Shown: piece after piece, positions 15,903 to 24,237 of the stretch
How positions within the stretch are numbered: the stretch's first letter is position 1
How the letters are laid out: the number at the start of each line of letters is the position of its first letter
IMG/VR virus record: IMGVR_UViG_3300046028_006182
Coordinates: 1-64,000 of that record
Origin: a virus
Direction: 5' to 3' (one strand)
Length of the DNA stretch: 64,000 nt
The notes under the pieces: generated by a model
The model's database searches: none
Seen by the model: the letters and a program-made list of their open reading frames with translations, nothing else
Told to the model about the DNA's origin: nothing
Position numbers and translations under genes: made by a program

Positions 15903-17186
15903 ATGAAAAGATTACTCTCTTTGATGCTGGCTATATCCCTAGCGATTACCCTGCAAGCTTTTACTATAACTAACCACAGCAGCCTAACCAGCAGCATGGC
16001 AAGTGGGACTCTTATACCTGGTGAGTTTTACCAAATCTCAGATAGGAACTCGGTTACATTGCAAGCTATCTCTACTAAGGATGTAAGTAACACTGGCCCG
16101 GCCCAGTTCTTTGTAGCGGATTACCAAGGAGTAGGTAACTACTACCCCGGCCTAGGAACACAGCTTGGCCAGTGGGAGCCTACTATCAGTGCTAGCTTGG
16201 GTAGTATATGTATTTATAATGGGCTACATTGGCGAAATAGCTCAGGTACATCTAGTAATACTCCACCCCCAAGTGACCCTACTAATTGGTACTCGCTTCC
16301 AAAACAAACTAGCAATGGGTATAAGCTAGAGATAAACACTATAACTCTTGACTACCCCGGCTTAGATAGCATCCTAGTTAGGCAGGATAACAGGGGTAAC
16401 TACGTGGAGAAACCCTACTATGAGTACGAATTTATACTTGATAACCCCATAGACCAATTCCAGTGGGGTAATGACTCAGTTTATAATAACACAGTAAAGC
16501 AAGGAGCTATATACTGTTTGAATAACCAGAGGAATGTATTTAACAACAAAGCTCTATCGGGGGGTTTAATTAATGCGGAACTTAACCAAGGCTATATCTC
16601 TAACAATACAACCTCTGATGAGGGCATCCTTGACTTTTTTAATAACACGTACTTTGTGTATGCTAATACCTCTGAGCAGGGTGGTAATATCATTGCTAGA
16701 GATAACTCTGGTTTTATTAGTCTTAACGTAGTTAGGAGCTTTAACTCCGAGATGGAAATCTCGGGAAACTCAGGTAAGATTGACGCTAACCTACTTTTCC
16801 AAGGGCACATGGCGGCAGAGAATAACGGAGATACTGCTAGGATAGCGGGTATTACCATGTTCCATGGCTCATCCGTGAATATCAACAACAACAAAGGAGT
16901 TTGTGGTGCATGGGTACTGACAATTGGTGCGACTGTACTAGCGGATAACAATGAGGGTACTCTTCGATGGCTAACTCTTAGTAACACCTCTACCCTTGAT
17001 GTACAGGGTAATAAGGGCACAGTAGAGAGGCTAAAGCTAGATGGTTTTGGTACTCTACATATCTACAAAGAAAAGCCATTCACTGCCCACTACCTAGAGG
17101 TAGTACTAAAAGATGGCCAAGACTTTACAGTACTGCCAATAACTTCCCAGTACTATGAGTTCTACAAACCCTTTAACCTTAAGTAA
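15903..17186 (+). CDS. Exported beta-helix-like protein
   Basis: A signal peptide covers about residues 1-19 (Met-Lys-Arg, hydrophobic core, Leu-Gln-Ala). The mature 408 residues start with a domain holding Tyr-Asn-Gly-Leu-His-Trp and Pro-Pro-Pro-Ser-Asp-Pro...Trp-Tyr, resembling carbohydrate-binding tail modules. From about residue 170 there are many short Asn/Gly-rich repeats typical of right-handed beta-helices such as tailspikes. No catalytic residues could be identified. It is probably periplasmic or surface-exposed in the infected cell, or a virion appendage with an unexplained export signal. A leader of 113 bases precedes it and holds nothing recognisable. Confidence 0.7.
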   Translation: MKRLLSLMLAISLAITLQAFTITNHSSLTSSMASGTLIPGEFYQISDRNSVTLQAISTKDVSNTGPAQFFVADYQGVGNYYPGLGTQLGQWEPTISASLGSICIYNGLHWRNSSGTSSNTPPPSDPTNWYSLPKQTSNGYKLEINTITLDYPGLDSILVRQDNRGNYVEKPYYEYEFILDNPIDQFQWGNDSVYNNTVKQGAIYCLNNQRNVFNNKALSGGLINAELNQGYISNNTTSDEGILDFFNNTYFVYANTSEQGGNIIARDNSGFISLNVVRSFNSEMEISGNSGKIDANLLFQGHMAAENNGDTARIAGITMFHGSSVNINNNKGVCGAWVLTIGATVLADNNEGTLRWLTLSNTSTLDVQGNKGTVERLKLDGFGTLHIYKEKPFTAHYLEVVLKDGQDFTVLPITSQYYEFYKPFNLK

Positions 17187-17194
17187 TTTATTAA

Positions 17195-17217
17195 TAATAC
17201 TTTAAAACCCCATCACA
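17195..17217 (+). promoter_or_regulatory. Leader motif TAATACT...CCCCATCA, copy 2
   Basis: TAATACT, TTAAAA and CCCCATCACA lead directly into the ATG at 17218. The last 14 bases plus ATG are identical to those before the single-strand binding protein gene at 47006, which suggests a shared expression signal. Confidence 0.45.
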
Positions 17218-17571
17218 ATGGAAAACACACCCTTGGGTATTGAAACCCTTAAAAAAGCTCTAGGCTTTATGCTAGGGCTAGGTACTGAGCTGGCCTCTGC
17301 TTTAGAGGATGGTAAAGTATCAATGGCAGAAGGCTTAGGCTTTATCGATAACCTATTTGCAATACCAGGTCTAGTTAAGGACCGTAAGCAGCTAGTAGAT
17401 GAGCTTAAAAATCTTTCGGATGACGAGAGGCAAGAGCTATTCACCTATGCTGCCCAAGAGTTTGACCTAGCTAATGACGAAGTTGAGTCAGTAGTTGAAC
17501 AAGCTCTAGCAACTGCCCAGTCAATCCTGGAGTTAGCTATTTCTATCAAGGACTTGAAAAACAAGTCGTAA
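17218..17571 (+). CDS. Small helical virion-region protein (117 aa)
   Basis: Not recognised. It is entirely helical and acidic: residues 8-60 contain a Gly-rich amphipathic helix (Gly-Phe-Met-Leu-Gly-Leu-Gly-Thr-Glu-Leu), followed by charged helices (Ser-Asp-Asp-Glu-Arg-Gln-Glu-Leu) and a C-terminal Ile/Leu/Lys helix. There is no signal peptide. The conserved CCCCATCACA leader suggests strong expression. Location between capsid and neck genes suggests an internal head protein or assembly factor. Confidence 0.7.
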   Translation: MENTPLGIETLKKALGFMLGLGTELASALEDGKVSMAEGLGFIDNLFAIPGLVKDRKQLVDELKNLSDDERQELFTYAAQEFDLANDEVESVVEQALATAQSILELAISIKDLKNKS

Positions 17572-17583
17572 AACCCAGTACCC

Positions 17584-18087
17584 ATGAAAATTAAACCAAC
17601 ATACCTAGCTTTGGGTGAAAAAGCAACCATTTTTACGGATAGCAGCATGAAGCTAAAAGTAGTGAAAGGCCAGCCGGGTGTTATCTACGGCAAAGCCTCT
17701 AAGAAAGTAGCCAATGCTTTACGAGCAGGCCACTTAGTAGAGGTGAACGAGGAGGAATACCAAGCCCAAACCGAAGCCATGCAGCTAGCAGTAGCTGAGT
17801 CGATAGCCCTAGCCGGTAAGCAAGGCTCTAAACTAAGTAACAAGAGCATGGCTACTTTGAGGCAGGCTGAGGAAGAAGCCGAAGACGAAGACGAGGAGGA
17901 AGAGGAAGACGACGACGCATCAGGTGCCGGCGATGAGGGTTACTCAGAGGCTCAGCTAAATGCCATGACCAAAGATGAGATAGTTAAGCTCTTGGTTGAT
18001 GAGTATGATGTGGAAAAGGATGATATCAAAGGCCTTAACAAGAAAGAGCTTGTAGACCGAGTTCTTGAAGAACAAAGCGAGGCATAA
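17584..18087 (+). CDS. Acidic linker protein with SAP/HeH-like C-terminus
   Basis: Three parts are visible in 167 residues. Residues 8-58 match the N-terminal module of the gene at 13888 (Ala-Leu-x-x-Gly-x-Leu-Val...Glu-x-Glu-Tyr). Residues 95-120 are a Glu/Asp tract. Residues 120-165 fit a SAP or HeH-type helix-extended-loop-helix (Tyr-Ser-Glu-Ala-Gln-Leu-Asn-Ala-Met-Thr-Lys-Asp-Glu-Ile, then Leu-Asn-Lys-Lys-Glu-Leu-Val), which usually binds nucleic acid or protein. The gene at 56610 repeats the acidic-tract plus SAP layout. The role is unknown, perhaps a head-tail joining accessory. Confidence 0.7.
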   Translation: MKIKPTYLALGEKATIFTDSSMKLKVVKGQPGVIYGKASKKVANALRAGHLVEVNEEEYQAQTEAMQLAVAESIALAGKQGSKLSNKSMATLRQAEEEAEDEDEEEEEDDDASGAGDEGYSEAQLNAMTKDEIVKLLVDEYDVEKDDIKGLNKKELVDRVLEEQSEA

Positions 18088-18090
18088 GAC

Positions 18091-18858
18091 ATGGCAACTC
18101 CTATAGCTAGGTTTAGCTTTAGCAATAACTATCTGGTAGTGGCATTCAGTGATACCTCACTGAATAGCCCTACCAGTTGGCTATGGGACCTTGGGGACGG
18201 TTCAGCTTCAGTTATCACCCAAAATCTATCCCACACCTATACTACCCCGGGTATATATCGAGTAGTACTACAGGCTACGAACTCAGACGGTAGCGACTCC
18301 TACACATTTGACGTAGTAGTAAGTGATGTTAATATAGTACCCTTTACAATAGCTCAGCTAGTGGCAATGGGTATACCATCGGGTATAACAATACCCCCGG
18401 ACTACTTAAAAGCACAAGTAGCTAAATGGCAAACCCTACTAGGAGCCCCAAATTCAATAAATGTTCCTGCCCCCGATACTTACGATGAGACCAAGTGGCC
18501 TGCTCTTGCTAATGTATTAATAGCTAACCTAGTTATCTATGACTATATAATTAGCTTGACTAACAACTCAATCATATCAGGAAATACTAGCAGCGGCTCA
18601 ACGAGCGCTATTTCAGAAGTAAAACAAATTAAGACTGGTCCAACAGAAGTTGAGTATTTCTCGAGTAACCAGGCCCTATCTGACTTCCTTAAAGCATCTG
18701 ACTTTTTTACCATGTCTAAGGGTAATATCTGTGGTATAGCAGATGCGCTAGGGATATACTTGAATATGTGCCCAGCTAGGAAGAACTCTGTACCTTTCAT
18801 AGTAATTAAAAAGGAAACGGCTATAGCCCAGTGGGTATGGCCATATAATTGCAGCTAA
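18091..18858 (+). CDS. Neck/adaptor protein with N-terminal PKD domain
   Basis: Residues 5-82 form a PKD domain (Phe-Ser...Ser-Trp-Leu-Trp-Asp-Leu-Gly-Asp-Gly, then His-Thr-Tyr, then Gly-Ile-Tyr-Arg-Val-Val-Leu-Gln-Ala-Thr-Asn). Residues 88-200 resemble head-tail adaptor (gp6-like) proteins, with helices such as Ile-Ala-Gln-Leu-Val-Ala-Met-Gly and Leu-Ala-Asn-Val-Leu-Ile-Ala-Asn-Leu. Position before other neck genes supports the adaptor role. A PKD domain on a connector is unusual and would project from the neck to touch carbohydrate or protein. There are three Cys in the C-terminal region. Confidence 0.7.
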   Translation: MATPIARFSFSNNYLVVAFSDTSLNSPTSWLWDLGDGSASVITQNLSHTYTTPGIYRVVLQATNSDGSDSYTFDVVVSDVNIVPFTIAQLVAMGIPSGITIPPDYLKAQVAKWQTLLGAPNSINVPAPDTYDETKWPALANVLIANLVIYDYIISLTNNSIISGNTSSGSTSAISEVKQIKTGPTEVEYFSSNQALSDFLKASDFFTMSKGNICGIADALGIYLNMCPARKNSVPFIVIKKETAIAQWVWPYNCS

Positions 18859-18859
18859 T

Positions 18860-19321
18860 ATGCAACAAAGCGACTGGACTAGGTATGAGAATGTAGTAAA
18901 TAACTTTGCTATCTTACACCATAAGCAAGGCATTATCTGGGATAGGTATCTCGGAGGAGTTAGTCTATACGGGGAGGAAGATGATGAAGCGTCCGCTAAC
19001 CGAGAAACGATTACCCTTGAGGGGGGCCTAGTAGATTACAATGTATTTAGAACTTGGCCTACATCCGTTCAAAAGGAAACCGGTAGCATAGATAACCAGA
19101 GCCAGGTTCTAATTTTGAATAAGGTATGGCTAAGCTCCCAGGGCTACTTGAATGCTAACTCTAACTTTGACTTTACCCCCGAGAGAGATTACTTCACGGT
19201 AGACGGTATAGAGTATACCTGTGAGGGCTTCACTTCCAGCTCCCAAACAAATACCAAATCCCTATTTATAAACTTGATACTCTCTAGGAAAGAGGTATCT
19301 ACACCTGGACCAACTCTATAG
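18860..19321 (+). CDS. Probable head-closure (stopper) protein
   Basis: This 153-residue protein starts one base after the previous stop. It is mostly beta-rich, with a Asp/Glu-rich turn near residues 38-44 and a C-terminal strand segment Leu-Phe-Ile-Asn-Leu-Ile-Leu. The position (second gene after the adaptor, before the gp10/virion-morphogenesis-like gene) is that of head-completion proteins in long-tailed phages. The assignment is by synteny and size only. Confidence 0.6.
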   Translation: MQQSDWTRYENVVNNFAILHHKQGIIWDRYLGGVSLYGEEDDEASANRETITLEGGLVDYNVFRTWPTSVQKETGSIDNQSQVLILNKVWLSSQGYLNANSNFDFTPERDYFTVDGIEYTCEGFTSSSQTNTKSLFINLILSRKEVSTPGPTL

Positions 19322-19323
19322 TA

Positions 19324-19839
19324 ATGAAAAGTAACGTAGTACCCTACATAAGGTTCAAATTTTTTGGGGATTGGGTAGGGTATACTAATAAGATAAGAAA
19401 TCTAAGTCCAGACCTATATGCCTCAATGCTCTATGGCCAGAGAAAAGCAGCAACTCGGCTAGCAGCAGTAGTAGTAGGGCATCTAAAAAATCAAGACATA
19501 CCCGGGTGGGAGCCTAAGATGAACCCCTCTGCCTCCGGTGATACTAGGACCCTGATTGACACGGGTACCTACCTAAACAACATACGAGCTTGGCGTGATA
19601 ACTTTAGTTACTACGTAGGAGTTAAGAGGGGGATAAAAAGCTCATCGGGTGTAGAAGTAGCAAGGTATGCGATGATACACGAAGCAAAGTCTTATACAAC
19701 TGGCGGCCCATACCGTCCTTTATGGGGCCCCTCTGTTGAGGAGATGGGTGGAGCAGAGGGTATGAGAGATATAGTTAAAGCCGTTATTATCAAGAAACTA
19801 GCTTTAAGAGGTTGGCGAGTTAAAAACTTTAATATATGA
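19324..19839 (+). CDS. Tail completion / virion morphogenesis-like protein
   Basis: The 171 residues show the pattern of the HK97 gp10 / Mu gpG-like tail completion family: a long N-terminal helix region rich in Ala, then Asp-Thr-Arg-Thr-Leu-Ile-Asp-Thr-Gly-Thr-Tyr-Leu-Asn-Asn-Ile (about 72-86), then Tyr-Ala-Met-Ile-His-Glu-Ala near 115. These proteins join tail to head or finish the tail. The next gene overlaps by four bases. Confidence 0.75.
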   Translation: MKSNVVPYIRFKFFGDWVGYTNKIRNLSPDLYASMLYGQRKAATRLAAVVVGHLKNQDIPGWEPKMNPSASGDTRTLIDTGTYLNNIRAWRDNFSYYVGVKRGIKSSSGVEVARYAMIHEAKSYTTGGPYRPLWGPSVEEMGGAEGMRDIVKAVIIKKLALRGWRVKNFNI

Positions 19840-20795
19840 GTTCAGGTGTACCATTAACTAACATACTCCAAAGAATAGAGAGGAGCCTCTACATTGCCAT
19901 CATTGGCGAGTTAGCAGAGAAAGGCTACTCGATTAACCCGGGCGAGGAACTCACAGTAACTCCTATATCCGCTACTAGCACCACTTACTTACTACCCGGT
20001 GACCTAAGAGAATACTTTAAACAAGGTTATCAGTTTGAGGTAGTGGCGACAGGGCCAAATCGGGGAGTACAAACTGTAACTATTGACTCTACTCTATCCA
20101 GTGGGAATACTGTAGTAACTATTGCCCTAGTACGTAACCCTATCCTAACAAATGAGGTAATCTCATATCTAAAGTACCCAAATACACCTTTTGGAAAAAC
20201 CGAGTACACCAATGACCTTGAGGCTATTAGCACCAATATGAAATTCTCGGTTGAGGTATTTAATAACTCGGATAGTGATACTAAGGGATTAATGAAAGTA
20301 CCAAGGGTAGTAATAGTACCAAGGAGAAGGCTGCCAGGAAACTTGGGAGCCTTCGGCGTATCTAATCTAACCCCAATATATGGAGCCCCTCCATCACCCT
20401 CTGTCCAGCCCCCCATCGTAAATTACCAAAAGTCTACTCCCCCAGCCAGGACGTTTGACTTAGAGTATGACATAGCTATAATAACTAATAAAAGCTATCA
20501 AAACCGTATAATAACTGAAATAATAGGGCTAGCTATACCCGTATTGGGGTATTTAGATGTGTATGATAGTGCAAGTACCCAAGAGAGGATTTGTATTGAG
20601 CAATTCGGTTATATAAATAGTGGCATGAGGGATAAGGGGGTAGTAGAGGAAGTTATCTCAATAAGGATATTAGACATCTTCCTAGTACCAGAGGCAGTAA
20701 GCACAACAATTATAAGCCCTCTACAACAGCTAGCTATAGACATATACTTAGATAACGATATCCCTAACCAGTTTAATCGAGTAATCATCGACTAG
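19836..20795 (+). CDS. Probable tail terminator / neck protein
   Basis: A 319-residue protein is placed directly before the sheath gene, where contractile-tail phages usually encode the tail terminator (T4 gp15 analogue). The sequence is mixed alpha/beta, with a Pro-rich linker (about 186-205) dividing two halves. The second half has strands and helices ending in Ile-Leu-Asp-Ile-Phe-Leu-Val. It is longer than most terminators. The assignment is by position. Confidence 0.55.
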   Translation: MSSGVPLTNILQRIERSLYIAIIGELAEKGYSINPGEELTVTPISATSTTYLLPGDLREYFKQGYQFEVVATGPNRGVQTVTIDSTLSSGNTVVTIALVRNPILTNEVISYLKYPNTPFGKTEYTNDLEAISTNMKFSVEVFNNSDSDTKGLMKVPRVVIVPRRRLPGNLGAFGVSNLTPIYGAPPSPSVQPPIVNYQKSTPPARTFDLEYDIAIITNKSYQNRIITEIIGLAIPVLGYLDVYDSASTQERICIEQFGYINSGMRDKGVVEEVISIRILDIFLVPEAVSTTIISPLQQLAIDIYLDNDIPNQFNRVIID

Positions 20796-20856
20796 CTATA
20801 TACAATACCACTTAAACATTAATAAAAGAGAATAACCAAGACGAAAAGCCTTTAAT

Positions 20857-22764
20857 ATGCCAACAGCACCTACAGTAAATATCTCCTTAGTAGATAGCTC
20901 GTTCCAAGCTCTGCAACCCCAAAGAGGCCTAAGCTTTGTAATGGGTATAACCAAGAGGGGCCCAGTAAATGACCCCTCTACGATAATTACCTCATGGGCT
21001 CAGTTTACTGAGATATTTGGGGGGTATATAGGTAATAGCGACTTCCCCCTGCTATGCAAAAGAGCTTTAGACCGGGGCGCGTTACTAAGGGTAAACCGGA
21101 TAGTAAACTACACGGATATTACTGACCCGGCTACTATAACAGCCGACACCGCAGTATTGGATGCCGGGACTACTTTATCTTTTAGTGCTGCTCTAGTAAC
21201 AAGCAACACCGTGAATTTAACTATTGACGGTATAGCGATTACACAGGCATTTGCTACTGATAATGACACCACCTTTACTAACCTAATAGCTACTTTGAAT
21301 GGTAACACTACCCTAGCAGCTAGCTATATATTTATCCCTATCCCTGCTACTGGCTTAGGTAGTATAGAGGGGATAGTGATAGTTAATAAAGTACCATTGA
21401 CGGCAGGAGCAAATGTAACTCTACACACTGTAACAGGAGGAGCAAGCCAAGCCACTATAACAGTTGCTAGCTTAACTGACGGCTCAATATTTGCTAATAG
21501 CTTGTATAATACTCCACTCTTTCAAATCACTGTTAAGAACCCCGGGGAAGATGGTAACTACATTATCGTATCTATAAATACCGCGAGCAACGGTAGCTCT
21601 GACTACTTTAACCTAGCAGTTACCCACTTGCTAGAGCCCAATCTTAATGAGCTATACGAAAACTTGATAGTAGACACTGTTAGTGGTACAGGAGCTCCCG
21701 CAAATGCTTCCACTTACCTTTCAGCTCTATCTACCTCTAAGCTAATAGACTATACCTACCTAGATGCTGATACCGTTACTGGGCAACCAAGGCCATTAGA
21801 TTGTGCTCTATATGCCTTTGATGGTGGTGATGGCTCTGCGGTAACGGTAACTGACTATGTTGGGGACTCAGCTGCAAAAACTGGCTTCCATGCTTTTGAT
21901 GCTTACTCGGATGCCTACCAAATATGTGTACCTGAGCTATCAGATGATACCCTACACGTTGGGGGTGCTGCTTATGCTGCGGCAAGAAAAGACCTTCTTT
22001 ACCTAGCCCACTTAGACAACAGCTTCATCACCCGTGCTGACTTAACCACTGAGCGGGATGCCACTAATATTGACACCCGGTATGCGATGTTCTTTGCCGG
22101 GGGCTTGAAAGTAAGTGACCCTCAAACAGGGGTTACCAAGTCAATTAGTGAAATGGGCGATGTAATCGGCTTAATTGCTTATAGTGATACCGTAACAGGG
22201 GGCGGAGAATGGATGTCCTTTGCTGGAAAGAACCGGGGTTTCATCCCTAATGCTTTAGGCGTAGTAAATAACTTTGGAGGTACCGCTCAATACGCCGACA
22301 TTGATTTGCTAGCTAAAAGGCAAATCAATATGGTAGTAAACTCGGGAGGTACTATATATCTTAACAGTAACTTCACAGCACAGCTTGCAAGCTCTCGAGC
22401 CTCTTTTGCTGATACCATGCGATTTGTATTCCGATTAAGTAAGGAGCTAGGCTCTATACTTCAAAGGTATCTGCAAGAGCCTTTAGACCTACAGCTAACT
22501 AACCAGATATACGATGACGCTAAGGTACTCCTAGATGACTACCTATCATCCAACAAAAGAGCATTGCTACGATACCTTTGGGTGGGTGGGCAAAACTCTA
22601 AGAGCTTAGCTGACTTATTTGCTACAACCAGCAATACCCAGCCTAATTGGGAAAACGGGATATACGAGATTACCTTGCAGATTAGTAAAACCCCTGCCTT
22701 GCAAGTTATAAATTGTACTATCAAGTTAACCCCATCTACTGCAACCGTAACCGTAAACTTCTAA
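20857..22764 (+). CDS. Tail sheath protein
   Basis: This 635-residue contractile sheath subunit forms the outer tail cylinder that contracts at infection. Recognisable features are the N-terminal Arg-Gly-Leu-Ser-Phe-Val-Met-Gly-Ile-Thr-Lys-Arg-Gly-Pro-Val (about 23-37), the variable beta-rich insertion (about 90-260), and the conserved C-terminal domain with Phe-Val-Phe-Arg-Leu-Ser-Lys-Glu-Leu and Leu-Gln-Val-Ile-Asn-Cys-Thr-Ile-Lys. It is followed 19 bases later by the tube gene, as in all contractile tails. Confidence 0.93.
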   Translation: MPTAPTVNISLVDSSFQALQPQRGLSFVMGITKRGPVNDPSTIITSWAQFTEIFGGYIGNSDFPLLCKRALDRGALLRVNRIVNYTDITDPATITADTAVLDAGTTLSFSAALVTSNTVNLTIDGIAITQAFATDNDTTFTNLIATLNGNTTLAASYIFIPIPATGLGSIEGIVIVNKVPLTAGANVTLHTVTGGASQATITVASLTDGSIFANSLYNTPLFQITVKNPGEDGNYIIVSINTASNGSSDYFNLAVTHLLEPNLNELYENLIVDTVSGTGAPANASTYLSALSTSKLIDYTYLDADTVTGQPRPLDCALYAFDGGDGSAVTVTDYVGDSAAKTGFHAFDAYSDAYQICVPELSDDTLHVGGAAYAAARKDLLYLAHLDNSFITRADLTTERDATNIDTRYAMFFAGGLKVSDPQTGVTKSISEMGDVIGLIAYSDTVTGGGEWMSFAGKNRGFIPNALGVVNNFGGTAQYADIDLLAKRQINMVVNSGGTIYLNSNFTAQLASSRASFADTMRFVFRLSKELGSILQRYLQEPLDLQLTNQIYDDAKVLLDDYLSSNKRALLRYLWVGGQNSKSLADLFATTSNTQPNWENGIYEITLQISKTPALQVINCTIKLTPSTATVTVNF

Positions 22765-22783
22765 TATTATAACCTGAGCTATT

Positions 22784-23242
22784 ATGGCACAAATTCAGAA
22801 CCCCAGGAAGAAATTTAACTTCCAGATATATATACCAGGCCTTAACCCATTCCTTGCCCAGAATGTAACCTTACCCGATATCGGTACCGAGGTGGATGAG
22901 CATGGTGATGCAAACTATAAAGTTAAGACCCCCGGAATGTCAGTTGTAGGTACCTGTAAAGTAGAGAAAATCTCTATCGCTACCGGCTCAGATAACTGGA
23001 TTTGGGAATGGGTACGACAATGCCAAGATGCTATCACGCAGGGTTTTACTTTACTACCTAGCCAGGTAAAAAGGACTATCCGAGTTGACCAGCTATCAGT
23101 TGATGGGATCACAGTTTTGAATACCTGGGAACTTATTGATGCTTACCCAAGCAATATCAATGGAGTTCAACTTAGCCGGGTTGAGTCAGGTAATACCATG
23201 GAGGATATCGACTTTCAAGTTGACTTAGTTCAAAGGCTATAG
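22784..23242 (+). CDS. Tail tube protein
   Basis: This 152-residue inner-tube subunit is encoded directly after the sheath. The sequence fits the gp19-like fold: Asn-Phe-Gln-Ile-Tyr-Ile-Pro-Gly, then a long beta section, Trp-Ile-Trp-Glu-Trp-Val-Arg (about 67-73) and the closing Asp-Ala-Tyr-Pro-Ser...Asp-Ile-Asp-Phe-Gln-Val-Asp typical of tube proteins. A strong terminator hairpin follows, so tube and upstream genes are probably the end of one strongly expressed message. Confidence 0.9.
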   Translation: MAQIQNPRKKFNFQIYIPGLNPFLAQNVTLPDIGTEVDEHGDANYKVKTPGMSVVGTCKVEKISIATGSDNWIWEWVRQCQDAITQGFTLLPSQVKRTIRVDQLSVDGITVLNTWELIDAYPSNINGVQLSRVESGNTMEDIDFQVDLVQRL

Positions 23243-23295
23243 TAAAACTAGGTAATCTATATACTATTACTTATTGACTCCTTACCCGGGGTACT

Positions 23296-23331
23296 AAAAA
23301 GGGGGGTTATCTAGGTAGCTCCCCTTTTTTT
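23296..23331 (+). terminator. Intrinsic terminator after tail tube gene
   Basis: AAAAAGGGG (23296-23304) pairs with CCCCTTTTT (23321-23329) around a 16-base loop, and the T-run continues to 23331. It ends 23 bases before the next start codon. That leaves no room for a full promoter between them, so partial read-through is likely. Confidence 0.88.
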
Positions 23332-23354
23332 ATTTAACCTAAACCCCATTTAGC

Positions 23355-24203
23355 ATGGCTGAAAGTACCTTTATTATCCCAATGAACTTGAGTACTGTAA
23401 CCGTAAGGGAACAGACTGGAGAAGACGAAGAGCTCTTAACTCGAAATGAGTATGTAAACAAAGGCGAGTCTGTTTTGAGGTTCTTACAAAGTATCATCAT
23501 TTCCGGTGAGATGTTTGATAACCGTAAACCCACCCTGGACGAGCTTAAGAACACCAGGACCTCTATCCTTAATTATCTACTTTTTAGATCCCGAATATTC
23601 TCACTAGGGGCTGAACTTAAATTTGTCTGGCAATTTAAGGATAACAGGGGTAATATGGTCCCCTATGACATGGTAGAAGACCTCACTCCCTACTACTATG
23701 AGGTGGATGCTGATGCCGTACAAAACCTAAAGTCTTTACTTGCTACTAACCCCTCCGAGTACCAATCAGCCTATAATGAGTGGGCATCTAAACTTAGGGC
23801 CGAGAAAGACATAAGAAAAGTACTTGTTCCTACGCTACTGGACGGTAACGAGTTACCAACAGGAAAGGGTAGAGAATTAACATTGCCAAGTGGACGAAAA
23901 GTAAGATACCAGTATATAACTAGCAATACTTCCAAGTATCTACTAGAGCAGGACGAAAAGAACATATCTCTCAACGACTTATTCTATGCCAGGGTACTAG
24001 AGATGCTATCTGATGATGGCCGTTGGCTTACAGTAAAAACCCTTAGGCCTTTTACTTCTAAGGAACTAGCCACTCTACGGGGCGATATAAATACTTATGA
24101 CTCCACATGGGAACCTAAGATGACAGTACCAAACCCCCACGGAGAAGACCTTATAGTTGACGTGATGGGCTTATCCGATTTTTTCTTCCCGGCTCTGACT
24201 TAG
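23355..24203 (+). CDS. Tail assembly chaperone, frame 0 product
   Basis: The 282-residue product sits between tube and tape-measure genes, the invariant place of tail assembly chaperones, which hold the tape measure while tube subunits polymerise. The sequence resembles T4 gp26/gp51-like chaperone proteins: an N-terminal beta section, Arg-Leu-Leu-like helices, and a helical C-terminal half with Leu-Asn-Asp-Leu-Phe-Tyr-Ala. Near its end a slippery heptamer (24179-24185) and a downstream stem should shift a fraction of ribosomes into the -1 frame, adding 61 residues (total about 338). Confidence 0.8.
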   Translation: MAESTFIIPMNLSTVTVREQTGEDEELLTRNEYVNKGESVLRFLQSIIISGEMFDNRKPTLDELKNTRTSILNYLLFRSRIFSLGAELKFVWQFKDNRGNMVPYDMVEDLTPYYYEVDADAVQNLKSLLATNPSEYQSAYNEWASKLRAEKDIRKVLVPTLLDGNELPTGKGRELTLPSGRKVRYQYITSNTSKYLLEQDEKNISLNDLFYARVLEMLSDDGRWLTVKTLRPFTSKELATLRGDINTYDSTWEPKMTVPNPHGEDLIVDVMGLSDFFFPALT

Positions 24204-24237
24204 AACTGCAGGTAATGTATATGCACAAGTCAGGGCT
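24179..24237 (+). promoter_or_regulatory. Programmed -1 frameshift signal (slip site and stem)
   Basis: In frame 0 the codons read GA-T TTT TTC, so T TTT TTC at 24179-24185 is a classic X-XXY-YYZ slip site. After a 5-base spacer, GGCTCTGACTT (24191-24201) pairs with AAGTCAGGGCT (24227-24237) in an 11-bp stem including two wobble pairs. The -1 frame is open from 24161 to the TAA at 24368-24370. Heptamer, spacer and stem all match known frameshift sites of tail chaperone genes. Confidence 0.88.
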
